From Hofstenia miamia (Eukaryota > Xenacoelomorpha > Acoela), in assembly GCA_004352715.1 (NCBI GenBank), contig SCFE01000003.1, positions 2,046,551-2,098,496 of the forward strand: DNA of 51,946 bases, in the 5' to 3' direction. The position numbers and the translations under genes were made by a program. The notes beneath the pieces are model-generated. The model did no database searches. It was not told where the DNA came from and saw only the letters and a list, made by a program, of their open reading frames with translations. Of the stretch, positions 45,545 to 51,946 are shown piece after piece. Each line of letters begins with the position of its first letter. Position 1 is the stretch's first letter.

Positions 45545-47765
45545 AGTTGTTACTGAATTCGGGCATTCTGATAGTCTTTGTATTTACTACTGTGTCCAGA
45601 AATAACTTGAATGATCTATTCAAGGAAAAATGTTGAGGTTACCAAGGGAAAGTAGAAATTCATTCTTCTGTTTGTCTCATTTACAAAGACTAGACGGTAA
45701 AATTGGAATCTTTCAAATCTTAAAATTTTTAATTCTTTTTGTGTTTTTTAATGATTGCGAATTGCTTTTATTTATATTTTTATGTTAAAGCGCTTTGTGC
45801 TTATTACTCGCAATCTTTCCTTGAGCAGATTCATTCGTGGGTCAAAAGGTGCGTTTCCCACCCTGAACATGATGCGATGTGCAGTTTTGTATTTGACAAA
45901 TGCAGGAATTGAAGTAGGCATGTTTGCTAATTCTTTAAATTTCACTGTGCCTAGAGCAACTTCAAGCTGTATTGCTGTTCGTATCATGTCAGTGTCATAG
46001 AAATGTCAGGTACTGCAGTTGACACATTTTTTGGAACATGTATTGATTCACAAACTAAAAAAAACAGTTCTTAAATTTAGATAAATATGTATAACTATCG
46101 GAGTTTTCAAATCAAGACGATTTGTTAATTATGAACACGAGTTTATTACCATTATATAACAACTGCCTGTTTACAGTAATCAGTTTCGTTAACGTGCGTG
46201 TCACAACAATTTAGCATTCTAAGGGTAATTAGAAAAAATTTCTGAAGTATCAAGACGAGCAGATTTATAATGTAATATTTTTGTCGTATTATGGTGCTTA
46301 CATATAGTCGCTCATTGAATGAATTAAATTGGCATGATTTAAATCTTTAAGTAAATTTGCATTAGCAATGAGAAGTAAAATCCGTTAGGGGGAGACTACC
46401 ACATTAAGCAATTTTCTCTAAATCTGGTTTGCAATTGAAGATGGTGGTACTAGTGCCATATTTCTTACGGCATTGCGAAGTTTCTAAGTATTACATCAAC
46501 ATGATACTTCTATAAAATTCGATCAACACAAATGTTTAAGCCTTAAGCATCCATGTAAACAATGCTATGTGCTTAAGTTTGATATTTTAATGAGATAAGT
46601 CACGCTTGATTCTTACTGGATTAGGGCATGCTAATATTCTTTGTAACTTACTACTGAGTCCAATAATACCTTGAATGATCTATTCAAGGAAAAATATTGA
46701 TGTTAACAAGAGAAAAGTAGAAATTCATTCTTTATGTTTGTCTCAACACAAAAAAATAACATTTGAATCATTAAAATTCTTAAACATTTTTACTATTTTT
46801 TGTTTCTCATTTATTTCGTATAGCTTATATTTAGAGACTAAGGAGCAGGGGTGGTTGGAAAGGGTAGAGTCCTTTTCTATAATGTCTCAGGTGGCACTTA
46901 TTTTTGCATTAAATCTTTTTAAATTTATGAAAATTTAAGCTTTGAATAGGAAGGCCTCAGTTCAGCCCCTCCAATGATAATAATGCTCCTTAGCTCCTGA
47001 TTTTGCTTATATTTTTATGTAAAAGTGTTTAATGCTTATTATACTCGCAATCTTTGTTTGAGCATATTGAGTCACGGGGCAAAAAAGCAACCCGTTTGCC
47101 ACCCTGAACACGATGCGATCTGCAAATTGTAATTGGCAAATGCAGGTTGAAGTAAAGTGAGGAATTGAGTTAGGCAAGTTTGCTCATTCTTTGAATTTCA
47201 CAGTGACTAGAGCAATGTTGGTCTGTATTGTTGTTCGCATCATGTCAGTGTTAAAGAAATCCCTGTACTGAAGTTGAAATATTTTCGAAACATGGAAATT
47301 CTTTGATTCACAAACTAATAAAACAAAATTGTATAAATACCCAATAAATAATTTATGTGGGGAAATGGTGGGGGCCGCCAAACTGTGCCGGCCATTTGTC
47401 CCCATAAATTGTTTACTGGGTATGCATAATCTATTGAATTTTTCAAATCAAGACGATTTGTTCATGAACACAAGTTTATTATCATTAAATAACAACTGTG
47501 TGTTTCGGGTAACCAGTATTTTTTGCTTTCACGTGCATGTCACAAAAATTTTTGCATTCAAAGATTCATTAGAAGAAATTTCTCAAATATCAAGACGAGC
47601 ACATTTTCAATGTAACATAGAATTATATCGTAGCAGTTCAAATTTGCATGATTAAAGGAATTTAATCTTTGCGTAAATTTGCATTGGCAATGAGAAGTAA
47701 AATCCGTTAGGGGGAGACTACCACATTAAGCAATTTTCTCTAAATCTGGTTTGCAATTGAAAACA
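45545..47765. repeat. Tandem duplication in the right arm (units about 45545-46440 and 46455-47765)
   Basis: Both units begin near TGAATGATCTATTCAAGGAA (about 45610 and 46675). Both end in the same stretch of over 60 bases (CCGTTAGGGGGAGACTACCA onward, at about 46382 and 47701) that leads into the TRIM-like gene. The left arm has one copy (about 16230-15450). Unit 1 is closer to the left arm; unit 2 has extra insertions and more decay. Confidence 0.8.
45772..45987 (-). CDS. Short ORF of unknown function (right copy)
   Basis: 71 codons from ATG; the first 60 residues match the left ORF at 15854 with only a handful of changes (LANMPTSIPAFVKYK, GNAPFDPRMNLLKERLR), then the C-termini differ. A third, frame-broken version in the second tandem unit (about 47050-47270) keeps only the start (MMRTTIQ.. 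TVKFKE). No family recognised; it could be a fossil exon. Confidence 0.3.
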   Translation of the reverse strand: MIRTAIQLEVALGTVKFKELANMPTSIPAFVKYKTAHRIMFRVGNAPFDPRMNLLKERLRVISTKRFNIKI

Positions 47766-47767
47766 GC

Positions 47768-49504
47768 ATGAATAGCTCACCATGTTCTATATGTTCAGAA
47801 CAATTACGGGATGATCATTTCTCGTACTATCACCAGTTATTATGCAAGAAATTCCCAAAAATTTGTGATCGTTGTGAGCAAGAAATCGGCATTGGTGAAT
47901 CTCATTTTTGCAAATTTTGTGAAATAGTCTTATGCTTGGATTGTCGGATTGAACATATAGAAAATAAAAGAACACAAACACATACTGTGCATTCTACAAC
48001 CAAAAAGACAATTCCATACTGTAGAAAACATCAAAGAAAATATAGGTTTTACTGCAGTGAGCAATCGTGTAAAGAATTTTGTTGCAATATATGTGCCATT
48101 CTTTCTCACGGTAATCGCGATCTAAAAACTACAGTTGAGCAAAGAGAAATATATTTCAAAGCAGTTTGAAAGTATTAATAAGAAGTCTAAAGAATTAAAA
48201 GAACAGGCAAATTTGTTAAGAGAATACAAAGAAGAAATTTGCCAAAGATTTGATGAAATGGATCGTAAGGCACGAGATAGACGTGATATTATAGTAGAAC
48301 AAGCTAATGAAGCTTATAAAAAGGAGGCAGCAAATATTTTTACAGAAAAGCAAAAGATTACTCACCAAATGGATGAGAGTATTAATGAAATTGAAAAATC
48401 TACATGCCAGCTCTCAAAATTATTGCAATATACAAATGAAACTCTTAACGCCACATATCATACTACGGCATTTACGAAATACATGAAGAAATTGATGAAA
48501 TATTACGCAAAGCCAATGACAAAAATTTCAACACATTATTAAAGTTAGGAGTTTAGATTTGATTCAAGAGATGAGTATTAATAAAGCTGATTTACAAACT
48601 CTTGTCTCTCGTTTCATTGGGAATGTTAATGTGGCTGTTACAATACAAGAACGTATCATTTTGCCATCATATTATGAGAATATACTGAATCCTTCCATAT
48701 GTTATCGAATTATCCAAGATTACGGCATAACATCTTTGTATGACTTTCTAGTTGATAAGAATTGTGATTCCATATTTTCATTGACAAGATATGCAGGGAA
48801 TTTAGACATCTTAACAAAATTTCAAAGGGGTCAACTTATTAAAGTACTTTTACTTAAAAATTGTCATTATGGACGTCGTCGGAATTATTTAGCAATGTTG
48901 TCCAGTGGAAATTTGCTTGTATTATGTTACTCTGATAAACACTTCTGACGAATTAATGATGGTGGACAAAGATTTTAAATATTTTGAAAAATTTCTACTC
49001 CCGTTTTGTAATGTTGAAAACATAAAAATAATGTGTTCCAGTCCATGCTACAACTACATATTTTTCTTCTCCAGCAGGTTGCTAAAGGTTTTCAAATACC
49101 ATCCCAATACCAGGATGCACGAAGAAGCAACTCTTCCACGACGTTTGAAATCCATTGATTACATGTGCGTTAGTGAAAATTTAGATCACATTGCATTTGG
49201 TGGCTCTACACAAATTCATTTATTTTCGTTTAATACCGAAATTTTATCATCATTTGGTCAATCTGAAACCCGGTATACAGGAGTTTCTTTTTTATCAGAG
49301 AGGTTTCTTATAGCTGGATCAAATGACATGTCTCTTAATATTTTTGACATTAATGAAAACAAGTTGCTGCGAAAAATTCAAAATGTTCAAGATGAATATG
49401 GAAATGATCGGAAAATACACAAAATGCCTCATCTGATCTCGGCCATATCGAATTCAAAGATAATTTACAACGAAAATTGTGAAATTCTTCAGCTAACTTT
49501 TTAG
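47768..49504 (+). pseudogene. TRIM-like zinc-finger/B-box/coiled-coil gene, broken (right copy)
   Basis: The ATG at 47768 gives CSICSEQL...HQLLC, CDRCEQEIG...CKFCE...CLDCRIEH and YCRKHQRKYRFYC...CCNICAILSH in one frame to 48169. The coiled coil (ELKEQANLLREYKEEICQRF, then NEAYKKEAANIFTEKQKI) continues in the next frame to about 48475, then a third frame to about 48555. 48559-48948 holds FIGNVNVAVTIQERIILP and YGITSLYDFLVDKNCDS, and 48905-49504 holds propeller-like strands (HIAFGGSTQIHLFSF, FLIAGSNDMSLNIFDI). The frame changes near 48160, 48480, 48545 and 48930 coincide with those of the left copy. There is no MITE here, so this copy gives the fuller layout. Zinc-finger parts of the two copies are about 99 percent alike, the C-terminal parts about 96 percent at DNA level by eye. 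Confidence 0.75.
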
Positions 49505-49789
49505 TATACATATTTAGCAATTTAATTTGGTAATAACAGCATTTGTGCTTTTCTAATTTTTATATTTGCTCATTAACATATTAAAATATATATATAAAAA
49601 TATTTTTTAAATTGCAAACTGCCTTTGAAATTTCTAAATACTGTCAAGCTAGCTACATCTCAGGATTAATTCCCTCATGGCAGGTAGGTTTGATCTTGAA
49701 ATCAGATTTGATGAAAATCTAGTTGTTATTTCGAATCGAAAATATCTTAATATAGAATTGAGAACGTAATGAAATACATTTGCTTAACC

Positions 49790-50226
49790 CAGTGGTTTTC
49801 AACCTTTTCTTACCCATGGACTCCTTTCCTTGTTAATTTTTTGCTGGACCACCCCTGCAAAAAATTCCCTAATAAAATCAGAGTTGAAATCGGATTGGAT
49901 CGGAACTAAAACTTTGGTCCCGATTCCATCTCTGAATAAAATAGTTGAGGAATTGTTAATATCAAAGATATAATTAATGATTATCCATTATTTTGAAAAA
50001 AAATGTTTTTTTCTTCATAACTGCTATAAAAAATAGAACCAATTGCGTGAATATATTTAATCTTGGAATTTTAAAATATGGCACATATCTGGAGAAATTT
50101 CATTCTCAGTAATGAAAATTGTTCTGAATTAGAGTTGCCCTATGGACTACCAAAATGTCACCCAATTCCCTATTTTTGTGTGTGAACCCTTATTAAAACT
50201 TCTTTGACCTCTTTTGAGAACCACTG
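49790..50226. mobile_element. hAT-like MITE (CAGTGGTT ends), right copy
   Basis: Same insertion as 12354-12709, ends CAGTGGTTTTCAACC and GAGAACCACTG, flanks GCTTAACC / GCTAAACC. Longer than the left copy because of the nested 56-bp element and small indels. Confidence 0.85.
49879..49934. mobile_element. 56-bp mini-MITE with perfect 8-bp target duplication AATAAAAT
   Basis: Begins CAGAGTTGAAATCGG; its end inverted reads CAGAGATGGAATCGG. Flanked by AATAAAAT at 49871-49878 and 49935-49942. The left arm has the empty site with a single AATAAAAT (near 12645 on the other strand). CAGAG ends and an 8-bp duplication fit the hAT superfamily. Confidence 0.85.
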
Positions 50227-50366
50227 GCTAAACCTTTTAGTGCATAAGCTTTTTTCTGACACTTGCAAAATAAGGTCTATTTGACCCTACTGTTAAAAAA
50301 CCAACTAAGTGCACGCCAGAGGAGTATCTATGAATTTGAAAGGGTGGGAGCCATTTTCATTGCAAC

Positions 50367-50395
50367 ATATATATATATATATATGTGTGTGTGTG
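50367..50395. repeat. (AT)n(GT)n microsatellite
   Basis: About nine AT followed by five or six GT units, present only in the right arm; the left arm has no repeat at the equivalent point (about 12215). Confidence 0.9.
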
Positions 50396-50637
50396 CTTAC
50401 CATTTTCATTATATTGCATTAATGACAATTTAAATTGAAAACGTCTAGTAAGTACACACTGTACAGTGTATTAGGAAAAAATACAATAAACGATTACAAA
50501 ATAATTCTGCGATTTTTTTTATTGTAGTCAATTGGAACTGTATTGTATATGGATATAATTGCGAGTCCATTAAGACGAGGCTCTCCCATGATGCTTCGTA
50601 AATAAGCTAGGGTAGGGCTCCTGTCCGGTTCGTTGCC

Positions 50638-50702
50638 CGTAGCCATAAAAATAGGCCCGTAGGTCCGCGCCCATATCCTAAGCCCGTTATGCCCGTAGCT
50701 AA
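50638..50702 (-). repeat. Cluster of TACGGGC motifs (right arm)
   Basis: Reverse complement of 11933-12000, near-identical. Confidence 0.6.
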
Positions 50703-51618
50703 ATGTTATTCAAATATAATAGCCTGAAGCAACAAGAAAACCTTTCAAGTGTGCTATTGTACATGCATACTTAAACGCTCATAACAAGGATCAATGAAGT
50801 AACAGCAAAAACCAAATTAAGTACTTCTGGTAACATTACCCTGAAGTTTAGTTTTACAACTATAAAGTCATAGTTAAGCTCCATTTCCAGTATATTTATC
50901 AATAGGTTTTGTAATTCATTGACAAATTCTGCAACAAACCTCATAACGATATAATTTACAACACATCGAACTGTATGAAAATAATTTAAGTAAATACTGC
51001 ACTGCACTGCTTGTATGACATTGTGTAATAAGTATATTACATTAATTCCATTCAGACGATATGTAAGTTAACGACTTGCGCTTCTTACATTACAAAAAAT
51101 CTATTTTTCTAGTAAATCATTTTATTATGATATTTGAAACATAATTTCTTATTTTTTATATATTATTTTCTTATTTGAAAAACTTTTTGAATTCAATAAT
51201 GATATGTAGGAATAATTTATGAGAAATTGAATCTGAGTGTAAAAAAATAGTAATTAGTTTAGTACAAGCATTTATTTATATTTATTCGAAAATATATTGA
51301 TACATTTAATTAAATCAGAAAAATCCGGATTTATTTGCAAATTGTTAATCCATATATATATACAAGGAAATTTCGTCACATTTTTTTAATGATTTGCATT
51401 AATGAAATTGTGTGTTTGCTTTGGGAGATTGTGAGCATGAAATTAAATAAAAGTTGTCTTCTTGATATTAAAATGTAATTTTGAAAGTACTATTTCAAAA
51501 GATTAATCACTCAAATGTATTTCAAGATGAAATTCTCTTGAGTAATTTCATAAAATTTCAAGATATTTTTTTCTTAGAAATATGAAATTTTTTAATGAGT
51601 GTACCTAATGTAGTATCG

Positions 51619-51926
51619 CTACCCAGGTGAAACTAACACTTCATAGCTAGATAATCTATTTAGAGAATCAATCCAGGGATCAGCGCCAGCTATCACGGGG
51701 TAAGTATTATCTAAGTTTCCTCTTCTGTCCTTTAATTGTATATTCCATACTGCATTAACAGATGTTCCAATAACAATTAGTAAGTAGTATTGTTTAGATA
51801 CTTCATCGATTGAAGAGTACTGAAATCTCTGGGCGCACTTGCCCGACGCCAAGTCACTGAGATCATAACAGGTTCGCCAGAACTGCCAACAACTCCATCC
51901 ATTTCGTAGTTACAGATTTGATCCAT
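51619..51926 (-). CDS. Conserved coding-like block of unknown function (right copy)
   Basis: Partner of 10711-11018: ATG at 51926-51924 with the same context, the same 49-codon frame, and the same overlapping frame ending SYEVLVSPG at 51619. The longer frame is identical in protein. Homology breaks off sharply at about 51610, just past the stop. The block runs to the edge of the window, so a continuation on the far side cannot be judged. Confidence 0.3.
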
Positions 51927-51946
51927 TGTGATTCCAACTCAGCTCA

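Larger units (their letters stand above)
43745..51946 (-). repeat. Right arm of large inverted duplication
   Basis: Reverse-complement partner of 10691-19310; runs off the window edge. Right-only features are the 56-bp MITE at 49879, a tandem duplication at about 45545-47765 and a TA/TG microsatellite at 50367. Confidence 0.9.

Noticed and set aside
1-51946. CRISPR array, rRNA or bacterial regulatory elements
   Set aside because: No regularly spaced identical repeats, no rRNA-like conserved segments; the content is eukaryotic transposon-rich DNA.

Overview
The window looks like part of an AT-rich animal (invertebrate) nuclear genome. It has no bacterial operons, ribosome-binding sites or dense coding. 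It carries B-box/TRIM-type zinc-finger sequence, which is a metazoan hallmark, and a wide mix of animal transposons: KIAA1586/DUF4371-type hAT, Tc1-mariner, pogo-like MITEs, APE-type non-LTR retrotransposons, a Penelope-like GIY-YIG element and gag-like fragments. I cannot name the species. Six runs of N and one isolated N mark a draft scaffold.

Layout. 1-2809: two gag-like retrotransposon fragments around a gap. 3810-6153: 5' half of a non-LTR retrotransposon on the minus strand (endonuclease start plus ORF1), duplicated in direct orientation at 28444-30797, with a shorter third copy at 37130-37860. 6154-7849: a composite repeat called X here, with a second partial copy at 39176-40066 and an inverted partial copy at 19577-20222. 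8689-9475: a 288-bp hAT-like MITE next to a hAT pseudogene. 10691-19310 and 43745-51946: two arms of a large inverted duplication, about 8 kb each, separated by about 24 kb. 20223-23857 (minus) and 40067-42640 (plus): two hAT pseudogenes that descend from one insertion into X, so the inverted duplication reaches inward past the arms. 24240-24995: the only long, unbroken, unexplained reading frame, a small predicted membrane or secreted protein. 25347-27443: Penelope-like and non-LTR fragments with a gap-flanking duplication. 33200-34440: a cluster of short CCATTAATGG-type palindromes.

The arms carry, from outside inward: a nearly invariant coding-like block; a run of TACGGGC motifs; a hAT-type MITE; a broken zinc-finger/B-box/coiled-coil/propeller-like gene; a divergently oriented short ORF; and a decayed mariner transposase. 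Because each arm serves as the other's empty site, several insertions can be dated to after the duplication. These include a 56-bp mini-MITE with a perfect 8-bp target duplication and a 691-bp MITE inside the TRIM-like gene.

The TRIM-like copies share the same frame breaks, so the gene probably decayed before it was duplicated. No host pathway can be assembled from this window. Apart from the orphan reading frame and possibly the conserved block at the arm ends, everything recognisable is transposon-derived or pseudogenic. The inverted structure could be a real palindrome or two divergent haplotypes joined head to head by the assembler; sequence alone does not settle this.
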